64,000 bases of DNA. Origin: Rhodopseudomonas palustris. GTDB taxonomy: Bacteria > Pseudomonadota > Alphaproteobacteria > Rhizobiales > Xanthobacteraceae. The stretch lies in NCBI RefSeq assembly GCF_003226555.1, contig NZ_QKQS01000026.1, forward strand, positions 99,377 through 163,376. Direction: 5' to 3'. The position numbers and the translations under genes are program-made. Under the pieces are notes generated by a model that saw only the letters and a list, made by a program, of their open reading frames with translations, searched no databases and was not told where the DNA came from. The first letter of the stretch is position 1; each line of letters opens with the position of its first letter. Below are positions 16,741 to 24,416 of this stretch, piece by piece.

Positions 16741-16767
16741 CAATGCGACAGGTAGGCTGTCGCATTG
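16741..16767. promoter_or_regulatory. Perfect 10-bp inverted repeat, operator or hairpin
   Basis: CAATGCGACA-N7-TGTCGCATTG, 18 bases before the ATG of the isomerase-like gene. Perfect arms, no T-run after it, and location in the 5' leader argue for an operator or an mRNA leader hairpin more than a terminator. Confidence 0.5.
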
Positions 16768-16784
16768 GGGTTGGTGACCGGCCG

Positions 16785-17438
16785 ATGAGTCTCAGCGTCG
16801 ATCTGTTCTGGTCGTTCCGGAGCCCATACAGCTATCTGTCGCTGCCCAAGGCGGTGCGGCTCGTCGAGCAATACGACTTCGCCATCAACGCGCGGCCGGT
16901 GTATCCGCTGGCGGTGCGCGATCCGACCTTCTTCAAGCGGACCGATCCGAGGTTTGCGCGCTACGTCGTGCTCGACAGTTTTCGCGTGGCGCAGAAGGAG
17001 GGGATCCCGTTCCGCTTCCCGCGGCCCGATCCGATCGTGCAGGACATGCAGACGCTCGAAGTCTCGGCCGAGCAGCCGTATATCAGGCGCCTGACGCGGC
17101 TCGGCGCCGCCGCCCAGCTCGCCGGCCGCGGCCTGTCGTTCATCCGCGAGGTCAGCTCGGTGCTGTATGGCGGCGCTGTCGACAATTGGCACGAGGGCGA
17201 TCATCTCGCCCAAGCGGCCGAGCGGGCCGGGCTCGATCTGGCGCAGCTCGAAGCGGAGATCGCCGCCGATCCTGACAAGTACGACGAAACCATCCGCAGC
17301 AACGAGCGCGACCATGCCGCGTCCGGTCACTGGGGCGTGCCGACGTTCGTCTTCAACGGCGAGCCGTTCTTCGGCCAGGACCGGCTCGATCTGTTGCTGT
17401 GGCGCCTGCAGCAGCACGGGCTGAAGCAGCGGGGGTAA
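16785..17438 (+). CDS. 2-hydroxychromene-2-carboxylate isomerase-like DsbA-fold protein
   Basis: 217-residue thioredoxin-fold protein of the kappa-GST/HCCA isomerase family. The N-terminal WSFRSPYSYLSL (about 9-20) has serine in place of the DsbA CxxC, as in glutathione-dependent HCCA isomerases, and GHWGVPTFVFNGEPFFGQDRL near 184-204 is the conserved cis-proline region. Start ATG 16785; the ATG at 16743 would run through the inverted repeat. Substrate unknown; glutathione-dependent cis-trans isomerisation of an aromatic catabolite is the family role. Confidence 0.88.
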   Translation: MSLSVDLFWSFRSPYSYLSLPKAVRLVEQYDFAINARPVYPLAVRDPTFFKRTDPRFARYVVLDSFRVAQKEGIPFRFPRPDPIVQDMQTLEVSAEQPYIRRLTRLGAAAQLAGRGLSFIREVSSVLYGGAVDNWHEGDHLAQAAERAGLDLAQLEAEIAADPDKYDETIRSNERDHAASGHWGVPTFVFNGEPFFGQDRLDLLLWRLQQHGLKQRG

Positions 17439-17444
17439 GTCGAG

Positions 17445-17548
17445 TCGTCATTCCGGGGCGCGCGAGGCGCGAACCCGGAATCCCGCAATGTTCTGCGTGG
17501 ATCGAGATTCCGGGTTCGCTCGCCTGCGGCGAGCGCCCCGGAATGACC
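17445..17548. repeat. Dispersed palindromic repeat, family B, copy 1
   Basis: CGTCATTCCGGGGCGCGCGAG ... GCGAGCGCCCCGGAATGAC with inner GCGAACCCGGAATC/GATTCCGGGTTCGC arms. It separates the convergent isomerase-like and arylsulfatase genes. Copies also at 52411 and 59931. Confidence 0.8.
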
Positions 17549-17553
17549 GGCTG

Positions 17554-19839
17554 TTATTGCCTTGCCATCTCGACATTGCCGACTGCTTCGCCGTCGAGCT
17601 CCTGGTCGGTGAACATCGACACCTCGACCCGCAGCATCCGGCCGGTGAATTCGAACGGCGCATCGTAATGCGACACCGGACTGCCGCCGTCGCGGGCGAT
17701 GTCGAGGCCGGACCATGAGATCAGCGTGTGGAAGGCGAGGCCGGTCTCCATCGATCCCGCCGGCTCGCCGTCGATCGTCAGCGTGTAGCGGCTGACGCCG
17801 GTGCGAGAGCCCTTGGCCGGCGGCTCGGTCCGGCGCAGCCGTTCCACCTTGACGCCGAGCCGGCGCGGGCCCGGCTGCAGCGTCTGTTCCGATGTGACGA
17901 CGTGATGATGGCCGCCGATGTTGAGGTCGTGCACCAGCCGTCCGTTCTTGATGTACAGGCTGTAGCCGGACGTCATGTCGCCGTGTGCAATCAGCACGCC
18001 TTCGCTGCCGGCATCGAGTTCGACATGGGCCTCGATGGTGTAGCTGCGGCTGCGGACGTCGGGCGCGACGTCGGTCGGGACGTGGCCCATGCCGCGGTGA
18101 AACACGAAGTGTTTGCGGGCGCCGTGAAAGCGTGCGGCGTTTTCGGCGAAGCGTGGCCCGAACCGGTCGTCGAGCGGCAACACCTGATGTCGTTCCGCCG
18201 CGGCCCACCACATCTCGATCAGTTCGGCCAGCCGCGTGGGCTCTGCCTCCGCGAGATCGTGCGCTTCGGAGAAGTCGCGGTCGAGATGAAACAGCTCCCA
18301 TTTGTCGTCGTCGAACGGCTTGCCGGGCGGGTGATACGCGACCGCCTTCCAGCCCTGATGCCAGATGCCGCGATGGCCGAACATCTCGAAATACTGCGGC
18401 GAGGACTTCGACGGCACGCCGGGCTCGGTCAGCGACCGCGCGAAGCTTTCGCCTTCCAGCGGCATCTGCTTCAACCCGCCGATCTCGGCCGGTGCCTCGA
18501 CCCCGATCAGGTCGAGCAGCGTCGGCACCAGGTCGCTGGCATGGACGAATTGATGCCGCAGTTCGCCGCGCGCCGGCAGCCGCTTCGGCCAGCTCACCAC
18601 GAACGGATCGCGGATGCCGCCGCCGTGGGTGTTCTGCTTGTAGCGCCGCAGCGGCGTGTTCGACGCCATCGCCCAGCCGTGCGGGAAGTTAGAATGGGAG
18701 TTGGGGCCGCCGATGTCGTCGATCTTCTTGACCTTGTCGGGCATCGGTTCGAGCCGGAAGTTATAGGGGCCCATCGCGTTGATGAAACCGAGCGGACCGC
18801 CTTCCTGGCTGGCGCCGTTGTCGGACAGCACCAGGATCAGCGTGTTGTCGCGCTGCCCGGAGGCGTCGAGGAAGTCGATCAGCCGCTTCAGGTGCCGGTC
18901 GGCGTGGTCGAGCATGCCGGCGAACGCCGCCTGCAGCCGGGTGAACACGCGTTGTTCGTCGGGCGTGTGCTCGCTCCAGGGCTTCACGCCGTCGTTGCGC
19001 GGCGGCATGTCGGTGGTCTCGGGTACGATGCCCATCGCCTTCTGCCGCGCCATCCGCTGCTCGCGCTCGACGTCCCAGCCGTGCGCGAAGGTGGCGTCGT
19101 AGCCCTTGATGATGTCCATCGGCGCCTGATGCGGTGCATGGCAGGCGCCGAGCGCCACCCAGGTCAGCCACGGCAGTTCGGGGCGGTCGGCGGCGTGATC
19201 GGCGATGAAGCGGATCGCCTGATCGATCAGGTCTTCGGTCAAATGATAGCCGGTCTCGAAGGTGCCTGGCGCGTCGATCGGGGTGTTGTCCGACACCAGT
19301 TCGGGCGAGAACTGATCGGTCTCGGCGTCGAGGAAGCCGTAGAAGCGGTCGAAGCCGCGCCCCAGCGGCCAGCCGTCGAACGGGCCGGTCGCGCCGGTTT
19401 CGGTCAGCGGCGTGACGTGCCATTTGCCGACCATGTAGTTGCGGTAGGCATGGGCGCGCAGCATCTCGGCGAGCGTCCCGGCCTCCTTGGCGATCTTGCC
19501 GCGATAGCCTGGATAGCCGGAATCGAAATTTGCCAGGCATCCGACGCCGACCGAGTGATGGTTGCGGCCGGTCAGCAAGGCCGCGCGGGTGGTCGAACAC
19601 ATCGCGGTGGTGTGGAAGCCGGTGTAGCGCAGGCCCTCGGCCGCGAGCTTGTCGATCGTCGGCGTCGCGATCGGCGATCCGTAGCAGCCGAAGTCCGAAA
19701 AGCCGACATCGTCGAACAGCACCATCAGAATGTTCGGCGCACCCGCCGGCGCTGACGGCGGCTCTGGCCACCATGGTTTGGAATCGGCAATCGTCCTGCC
19801 GATCCGCCCGCCGAAGGTCTTCTGGTTGGTTGCGCTCAC
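17554..19839 (-). CDS. Arylsulfatase, formylglycine-dependent type I sulfatase
   Basis: 761-residue sulfatase. The metal site starts with LFDDVGFSDFGCYG (Asp43, Asp44), and the segment TAMCSTTRAALLTGRNHH (78-95) carries Cys81, the residue converted to formylglycine. The core is CSTTR, while the classical motif is C-x-P/A-x-R, so the third position is Thr (see findings). The sulfatase domain is about 35-560 and the C-terminal beta-rich extension about 570-760. I used GTG 19839 (VSATNQKTFGG) with GGGAGAGA upstream because the longer frame is not conserved. No signal peptide, so probably cytoplasmic. It neighbours an alkylsulfatase and a TauE/SafE exporter, pointing to sulfate-ester use. Confidence 0.92.
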   Translation of the reverse strand: MSATNQKTFGGRIGRTIADSKPWWPEPPSAPAGAPNILMVLFDDVGFSDFGCYGSPIATPTIDKLAAEGLRYTGFHTTAMCSTTRAALLTGRNHHSVGVGCLANFDSGYPGYRGKIAKEAGTLAEMLRAHAYRNYMVGKWHVTPLTETGATGPFDGWPLGRGFDRFYGFLDAETDQFSPELVSDNTPIDAPGTFETGYHLTEDLIDQAIRFIADHAADRPELPWLTWVALGACHAPHQAPMDIIKGYDATFAHGWDVEREQRMARQKAMGIVPETTDMPPRNDGVKPWSEHTPDEQRVFTRLQAAFAGMLDHADRHLKRLIDFLDASGQRDNTLILVLSDNGASQEGGPLGFINAMGPYNFRLEPMPDKVKKIDDIGGPNSHSNFPHGWAMASNTPLRRYKQNTHGGGIRDPFVVSWPKRLPARGELRHQFVHASDLVPTLLDLIGVEAPAEIGGLKQMPLEGESFARSLTEPGVPSKSSPQYFEMFGHRGIWHQGWKAVAYHPPGKPFDDDKWELFHLDRDFSEAHDLAEAEPTRLAELIEMWWAAAERHQVLPLDDRFGPRFAENAARFHGARKHFVFHRGMGHVPTDVAPDVRSRSYTIEAHVELDAGSEGVLIAHGDMTSGYSLYIKNGRLVHDLNIGGHHHVVTSEQTLQPGPRRLGVKVERLRRTEPPAKGSRTGVSRYTLTIDGEPAGSMETGLAFHTLISWSGLDIARDGGSPVSHYDAPFEFTGRMLRVEVSMFTDQELDGEAVGNVEMARQ

Positions 19840-20184
19840 CCGGTCTCTCCCTTGATGTCTGCGCCGGTTGGTCCGGCTGTGCATGATGGATAGGCGAATG
19901 CCGCGCAGCCTCGGCAAGGCGGCGCGGTGGACTAGCGAATGCAATGGATCGGCTTGATGAGGAGGCTGGTGCAGCGAACCGGACGATGGCTTCGTGCCGC
20001 TGAAGCCGACAATCTCGCGACGGCGAATTTCGTGGAGAAGGAGGCGCGCGGACGGGTGGAGAGCATCAATGTCGATCGCGCGCAACCAATGCACGCCTCG
20101 GCGCATGCTCGCGCCGGCCGCTTCCTCCCTGGTTCTTAGTTCTAGCGAAAATATTGTTCCAATTCATAGGCGGGCGCAAGCGCA
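19840..20184. other. Divergent intergenic region, arylsulfatase / TauE
   Basis: 345 bases without a supported gene between divergent arylsulfatase and TauE/SafE genes. The AT-rich stretch around 20133-20170 (TTAGTTCTAGCGAAAATATT) is the likeliest promoter position for the transporter. I see no clear palindrome. Confidence 0.5.
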
Positions 20185-21045
20185 ATGCCGCATGCGCCGC
20201 GCGGATTTGCCGGGGCTGACTTTCCTCTGTACAGCGGGAGTGTCGCCGTTCGCGCGCCATTCCTCCGACAGTTCGAGCCCTCAGCGTTGTCGATCATTCT
20301 CGATCCCTGGTTCTATGCGGTCGCAATCCCTGCGGTGTTTCTGCTCGGGCTCGCCAAAGGCGGTTTCTCAGGCGTCGGCATCGCCGCGACGCCGCTACTC
20401 GCGTTGTATCTGCCGCCGCTGGAAGCCGCCGGGCTGTTGCTTCCGGTGCTGATCACCCAGGATATGATCTCGCTGTACGTGTATCGGCATCATTGGGATG
20501 CGCGCAGCCTGAAGGTGTTGCTGCCCGGCGCGCTGATCGGAATGGCGTTCGCGTGGTGGATGGCCTCGATCGTGTCGGATGATGCGGTGCGGCTGATCGT
20601 CGGCGGCGTCGGGTTGGTGTTCGTACTCAATGTCTGGCTACGGCCGCACGCTTCGGCAGTGAAGCTGTCGGACGCGGCCGGTGTGTTCTGGGGCGCGGTG
20701 TCCGGCTTCACATCGTTCATGACGCAAGGCGGCGGTCCGCCCTATCAGGTCTACATGCTGCCGCAGCTGCTGCCGAAGCTGACCCTGGTCGGCACCACCA
20801 CGATCTTCTTCGCGATCATCAACGTGCTGAAGATCGGCCCATACTTCCTGCTCGGTCAGTTCACGCCGGCCAATCTCGGCACCTCGCTGGCGCTGCTGCC
20901 GCTCGCCGCGGCGGCGAACATGGCCGGGATCTGGCTGGTGCGGCGGACGCCGACCGGGCTGTTCTACAGGATCGCCTACGTGCTGCTGTTCGTGGTGTCG
21001 GTGGCGCTGGTGTATCAGGGGCTGTCGGATCTGATCCGCGGCTGA
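20185..21045 (+). CDS. TauE/SafE family anion transporter
   Basis: Polytopic inner-membrane protein of the sulfite/organosulfonate exporter family, with about eight hydrophobic segments. The conserved N-terminal motif FLLGLAKGGFSGVGIAATP and the mid-protein FTSFMTQGGGPPYQVYMLP repeat are present. The ATG at 20185 gives 286 residues, but most relatives start near DPWFYAVAIPAV, which would correspond to the TTG at 20287 (252 residues); neither has a good ribosome site, so the start is open. Next to two sulfatase genes it may export sulfite or sulfate. Confidence 0.85.
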   Translation: MPHAPRGFAGADFPLYSGSVAVRAPFLRQFEPSALSIILDPWFYAVAIPAVFLLGLAKGGFSGVGIAATPLLALYLPPLEAAGLLLPVLITQDMISLYVYRHHWDARSLKVLLPGALIGMAFAWWMASIVSDDAVRLIVGGVGLVFVLNVWLRPHASAVKLSDAAGVFWGAVSGFTSFMTQGGGPPYQVYMLPQLLPKLTLVGTTTIFFAIINVLKIGPYFLLGQFTPANLGTSLALLPLAAAANMAGIWLVRRTPTGLFYRIAYVLLFVVSVALVYQGLSDLIRG

Positions 21046-21085
21046 TCGCGACACAACACGAACAACAACACAGGGAGAAAGACCG

Positions 21086-21610
21086 ATGGCACGGATCGAG
21101 TATTGCGACGAGGCCACAGCGAGCCCGCGCACCCGCGAGGTGCTGGCCAAGAACCGTAATGCCAACATCTTCCGGATGCTGGCGCATGCGCCGAGCCATT
21201 TCGAGCAATACTGCCGGCTCGGCGGTGCGATCCGGTTCAAGGGTGAGCTCGATCCGGTGCTACGCGAGCTGGCGATCACCCGGACCGGCATCTTGTGCAA
21301 CGCACCTTACGAGGTCGCCGCACATAAGAAGATCGGCGCCGGAGTCGGCGTCAGTGCCGCGCAGAACGCTGCGCTCGACGACTGGCGCAGCGCCGATTGC
21401 TTCGACGCCACCCAGCGCGCCGCCCTGGCCTTTACCGACGAGGTCGTGAAGCTGGATCGGCCGACCGACGCGGTGTTCGGCGACATCGCCGCGCGGCTGA
21501 CCCCGGCGGCGCTGGTCGAGCTGCAACTCGCGATCGGCTTCTACATCATGACGTCGAAGTTTCTCGAAACCTTCGGGATCGATCTGCAGCCGGTCGACGA
21601 CGTGGTCTAA
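21086..21610 (+). CDS. Carboxymuconolactone decarboxylase (CMD) family protein
   Basis: 174-residue all-helical CMD/AhpD-superfamily protein. The motif region RELAITRTGILCNAPYEVAAHKKIGA (about 59-84) has one cysteine, the Glu and the His (Cys-x4-Glu-x3-His) but lacks the CxxC of AhpD peroxidases, so peroxidase activity is doubtful. GGGAGAAAG precedes the ATG. It follows the TauE gene by 40 bases and may be co-transcribed. True 4-carboxymuconolactone decarboxylase would be shorter and lie with pca genes. Confidence 0.87.
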   Translation: MARIEYCDEATASPRTREVLAKNRNANIFRMLAHAPSHFEQYCRLGGAIRFKGELDPVLRELAITRTGILCNAPYEVAAHKKIGAGVGVSAAQNAALDDWRSADCFDATQRAALAFTDEVVKLDRPTDAVFGDIAARLTPAALVELQLAIGFYIMTSKFLETFGIDLQPVDDVV

Positions 21611-21631
21611 GGCGACGTGGTGTAAGGCGAA

Positions 21632-21660
21632 GCGGGGAGGCGTAGTCTACGCCGCCCCGC
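21632..21660. terminator. Bidirectional terminator hairpin
   Basis: GCGGGGAGGCGTA-GTC-TACGCCGCCCCGC pairs over 12 of 13 positions with a 3-base loop. It lies between the convergent CMD-family and ccoG genes. No T-run on either side, so Rho-assisted or weak intrinsic termination. Confidence 0.6.
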
Positions 21661-21670
21661 GCCGGTCCGG

Positions 21671-23113
21671 TCAGTTCGAGGTCGGCGGCACGAAGTGGTC
21701 GACGGTGGTCGCGCTCTCGCCGGTCAGCGGATCCTTCACCTCGAAAGTGATGTTGAGCGACTGGCTCGGCACCTGTCCGCTCGGCACCAGCACCGACAGC
21801 CGCAGTTCCCGGGTCTGGTCCTGGCCCACTTCGAGGTCGAGCCGGTCCTTGGTGTCCGGATCGATGCCGACCGCCTGCAGCCGTGCACCGGGGACGCCGC
21901 TCACCGACACCTGCATCACGCGGGCGGTCGGGCGCTTGTTGAGAAGCCGCACCGTGTAGTCGTTGCGGACGCCGCCATTGGAGAGCGCGACGAACAGCGG
22001 GTTGCGTTCGTGCAGCACGTTGATGTCGAGCGAGCCGCGCGTCGCCAGCGCATACACCATCACGGCTCCGACCAGCACGATCAGGGCGGAATACATCAGC
22101 GTCCGCGCGCGGATCGGCCGATACACCGAGGCCTTGCCGCTGATGCGGCGTTGGATGTTGATGTCGGTGTCGTAGGCGATCAGGTCCGGCGGCCGGCCGA
22201 CCTGCTTCATCACCGTGTTGCAGGCGTCGATGCACAGGCCGCATTGCACGCAGCCGAGCTGCAGGCCCTGGCGGATGTCGACGCCGGTCGGGCAGACGTT
22301 GACGCATTGGTGGCAGTCGATGCAGTCGCCCGCGACCTCGCCATGGGCGCGCACCACTTCGGCCTTCTTCATCGACATCCGCGGCTCGCCGCGTTCGTAG
22401 CGATAGGTGACGTTGAGGGCCCATTCGTCGGTCAGCGCCGCCTGGATACGCGGCCACGGGCACATGTAGATGCACACCTGTTCGCGCATGAAGCCGGCGA
22501 GGGTGTAGGTGGTGAAGGTGAGGATGCCGATCCAGACATAGGCGACCATCGGCGCCTGGAAGGTCACGAGTTCCTTCACCAGCGTCGGTGCATCGGCAAA
22601 GTACAGCACCCAGGCGCCGCCGGTCCACCACGCGATCATCAGCCAGATGAAGTGCTTGAGCGCGAGCTCACCGACGCGGCGCACCGTCCACCCGTGTTTG
22701 TCCTTGGCGATACGGTCGCGGCGGTCGCCCTCGATCAGCCGCTCGACCGCGTAGAACAGGTCGGTCCACACCGTCTGCGGACACAGATAGCCGCACCACA
22801 CCCGCCCCGCGAGCGCGTTCATCAGGAATAGCACCAGCGCCGCCATGATCAGAAGGCCGGTGAAGTAGTACACTTCCTGCGGCCACAACTCGATGAAGAA
22901 GAAGTAGAACCGCCGAGCCGGCAGATCGATCAGAACCGCCTGGTCCGGCAGGCCTGGTCCGCGATCCCAGCGCAGGAACGGCGTGAAGTAGTAGATCGAC
23001 AGCGTGATCGCCAGCAGCGCCCATTTGATCCGGCGGAAGCGGCCATGGACCGCCTGCGGATAGATCTTGTTGCGGGCCGCGTAGAGCGGACCCTCGATAT
23101 TGGTTTCGGTCAT
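21671..23113 (-). CDS. ccoG: CcoG (FixG/RdxA), cbb3 oxidase accessory ferredoxin-like membrane protein
   Basis: 480-residue inner-membrane iron-sulfur protein needed for cbb3 oxidase assembly, probably in copper reduction for CcoN. After several membrane helices (about 30-210) two [4Fe-4S] motifs follow: Cys264, 267, 270, 274 (CIDCHQCVNVC) and Cys288, 291, 294, 298 (CVQCGLCIDAC). Membrane motifs WCGYLCPQT and CIYMCPWPR are typical of CcoG. The C-terminal third is the periplasmic Ig-like domain. No ccoNOPQ or ccoHIS genes adjoin, unlike the usual fixNOQP-fixGHIS order; only a 66-residue membrane protein lies upstream. Start ATG 23113. Confidence 0.95.
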   Translation of the reverse strand: MTETNIEGPLYAARNKIYPQAVHGRFRRIKWALLAITLSIYYFTPFLRWDRGPGLPDQAVLIDLPARRFYFFFIELWPQEVYYFTGLLIMAALVLFLMNALAGRVWCGYLCPQTVWTDLFYAVERLIEGDRRDRIAKDKHGWTVRRVGELALKHFIWLMIAWWTGGAWVLYFADAPTLVKELVTFQAPMVAYVWIGILTFTTYTLAGFMREQVCIYMCPWPRIQAALTDEWALNVTYRYERGEPRMSMKKAEVVRAHGEVAGDCIDCHQCVNVCPTGVDIRQGLQLGCVQCGLCIDACNTVMKQVGRPPDLIAYDTDINIQRRISGKASVYRPIRARTLMYSALIVLVGAVMVYALATRGSLDINVLHERNPLFVALSNGGVRNDYTVRLLNKRPTARVMQVSVSGVPGARLQAVGIDPDTKDRLDLEVGQDQTRELRLSVLVPSGQVPSQSLNITFEVKDPLTGESATTVDHFVPPTSN

Positions 23114-23231
23114 GGGAGGGCTTTCGCTGGAGCTTCGTCCCCGGAGAGGGGAGTGGCGTCTCCGGGCGAAGTCTCGCGGGATCAAGCAGGCTGGGGCGGG
23201 ACGCCAGGTGCGGGCGTCCCTATCTCATCGT

Positions 23232-23432
23232 TCAGCGGACGGATGGCGTGGCGATCTTGCGCGCGACCACGAACGACACCGGCATCGCGATCACGAAGCC
23301 GCAGCCGACCGCGATGGGAATCCAGTGCATTGCTTCCGCGGACAGGCTCGGCACCACGAGCACCGCGACCATCAACATGCCGGCGAGCGTCGCACCGCCG
23401 ATGATCCAAACCACAACCGCAACCTTGAACAT
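23232..23432 (-). CDS. Small two-helix membrane protein in the ccoG operon
   Basis: 66-residue protein with two hydrophobic segments (VAVVVWIIGGATLAGMLMVA and HWIPIAVGCGFVIAMPVSFV) and a short basic C-terminus (ARKIATPSVR). GGAGAG lies about 7 bases before ATG 23432. Small proteins of this sort are often mislabelled CTP synthetase in Rhizobiales; I see no enzymatic motif. It is the first gene of the transcript that includes ccoG and follows a perfect hairpin and an FNR/FixK box, so a role in low-oxygen respiration is inferred. Confidence 0.75.
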   Translation of the reverse strand: MFKVAVVVWIIGGATLAGMLMVAVLVVPSLSAEAMHWIPIAVGCGFVIAMPVSFVVARKIATPSVR

Positions 23433-23496
23433 GAATCTCTCCTGTTGCTTGGCCAGGGCTGTCCAGTCCCCGGCGCCCGGGCCGAGCAAAGGGCCA

Positions 23497-23541
23497 TCCG
23501 GGCACATTCAAATGTTGGGGGAACATTTGAATGTGCCCGGA
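23497..23541 (-). promoter_or_regulatory. 20-bp perfect hairpin at the probable 5' end of the ccoG transcript
   Basis: Left arm 23497-23516 and right arm 23522-23541 are perfectly complementary over 20 bases with a 5-base G loop (C loop on the transcribed strand). With class II spacing from the FNR box (23568-23581) transcription on the minus strand would start near 23533-23535 and the -10 would be the AATATATC read from 23550-23543, so the transcript would begin within or at this hairpin. It has no T-run and does not follow a gene, so a terminator is unlikely. Confidence 0.6.
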
Positions 23542-23567
23542 CGATATATTTTGGTTCGCTTCTAAGT

Positions 23568-23581
23568 TTGATCTGGATCAA
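23568..23581. promoter_or_regulatory. FNR/FixK box of the ccoG operon
   Basis: TTGATCTGGATCAA is a perfect TTGAT-N4-ATCAA site, fully palindromic in the conserved bases. It is centred about 142 bases before the first start codon of the ccoG operon and also lies about 163 bases before the divergent padR start. FixK/AadR/FNR-type activation under low oxygen is the expected role. Confidence 0.8.
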
Positions 23582-23673
23582 GCGGTCAGTATCAGAAAAC
23601 CGTCGTGCTTAGAGGCACATAAGTAACCGAACACCGTTTTTTCATGGAATGCGGAAAAGGCCCTGTCTGTTAG

Positions 23674-23687
23674 AAAGATATATCTTT
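23674..23687. promoter_or_regulatory. PadR operator palindrome 1
   Basis: AAAGATATATCTTT is a perfect 14-base palindrome, 51 bases before the padR start codon. An almost identical palindrome lies 38 bases downstream, centre to centre, suggesting two sites for the adjacent PadR protein. Confidence 0.6.
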
Positions 23688-23712
23688 ACTTCGACACAGG
23701 GCGTGCCTACGT

Positions 23713-23724
23713 AAGATATATCTT
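23713..23724. promoter_or_regulatory. PadR operator palindrome 2, overlapping the ribosome site
   Basis: AAGATATATCTT, perfect 12-base palindrome directly in front of the CAGGAGG ribosome site and ATG of padR. Binding here would block its own expression. Confidence 0.6.
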
Positions 23725-23737
23725 TCAGGAGGTCGTC

Positions 23738-24328
23738 ATGGACGGCGTCGAAAACGTCGGACGACGTTGCGGTTTCGGGATGCCGGGCTGCCGCTGGGGA
23801 CGCCGCGGCATGGGCGGGCGCGGCATGGGCGGCGGCGAGATGACGCGCGCCGGTCGGATGCTGGCGCAAGGCGATCTCAAACTGATCGCGCTGGCGCTGA
23901 TCGCCGAGCAGCCGCGCCACGGCTACGACATCATCAAGATGATCGAGGAGAGGACTGCCGGCTTCTACGCCCCGAGTCCGGGCGTGGTGTATCCGACGCT
24001 GACCTTCCTCGAAGAAACCGGCCACGTCATCGCCCAGCCGGAAGGCGCCAAGAAGTTGTACGTGGCCACCGACGAGGGGCGCGATCACCTTGCGGCCAAC
24101 CGGTCGCTGGCCGACGCCGTGTTCGAGCGCCTCGCCGCCTTCGGCGACATGATGCGGCAGCAGAACGGCGATGGCGGAGCGGACGGCAACGATCTGCCGT
24201 CGTTACTTCGCGCGGCGCTCGACAACCTTCGGGAAATCGCGATCCGTCAGATCGTCAAAGATCCGGACAACGAAGCAGAGCTTGTTGCGATCCTCGCCCG
24301 CGCCGCCGGCGAGCTTCGCAAGACGTAG
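23738..24328 (+). CDS. PadR-family transcriptional regulator
   Basis: 196-residue regulator. After a Gly/Arg/Met-rich N-terminus with two cysteines (RRCGFGMPGCRWGRRGMGG, about 9-27) comes the PadR winged helix: LKLIALALIAEQPRHGYDII, GFYAPSPGVVYPTLTFLEE and the wing AKKLYVATDEG (about 47-115), then a helical dimerisation tail. The N-terminal extension recalls the metal-binding extension of the nickel/iron-linked PadR protein YqjI, so metal sensing is possible but unproven. CAGGAGG precedes the ATG. The two AGATATATCT palindromes upstream suggest autoregulation, and the Rieske gene 88 bases downstream may be under the same control. Confidence 0.88.
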   Translation: MDGVENVGRRCGFGMPGCRWGRRGMGGRGMGGGEMTRAGRMLAQGDLKLIALALIAEQPRHGYDIIKMIEERTAGFYAPSPGVVYPTLTFLEETGHVIAQPEGAKKLYVATDEGRDHLAANRSLADAVFERLAAFGDMMRQQNGDGGADGNDLPSLLRAALDNLREIAIRQIVKDPDNEAELVAILARAAGELRKT

Positions 24329-24416
24329 GTGTGGACTGGTTCCACATCATTGGACGACGCATTCGACCGCACGGCGGAACGGTAACCCGCCGGGTGGCAA
24401 CACTCAGGAGACGACA

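Noticed and set aside
16741-16767. Perfect inverted repeat considered as a terminator
   Set aside because: It follows no gene on its strand and has no T-run; it lies in the leader of the isomerase-like gene, so it was called an operator or leader hairpin.
17728-19755. Long open frame (675 codons) on the plus strand across the arylsulfatase gene
   Set aside because: It is the antisense shadow of a well-supported sulfatase; high GC keeps the opposite frame open and its translation is Arg/Ala/Gly-rich with no family resemblance.
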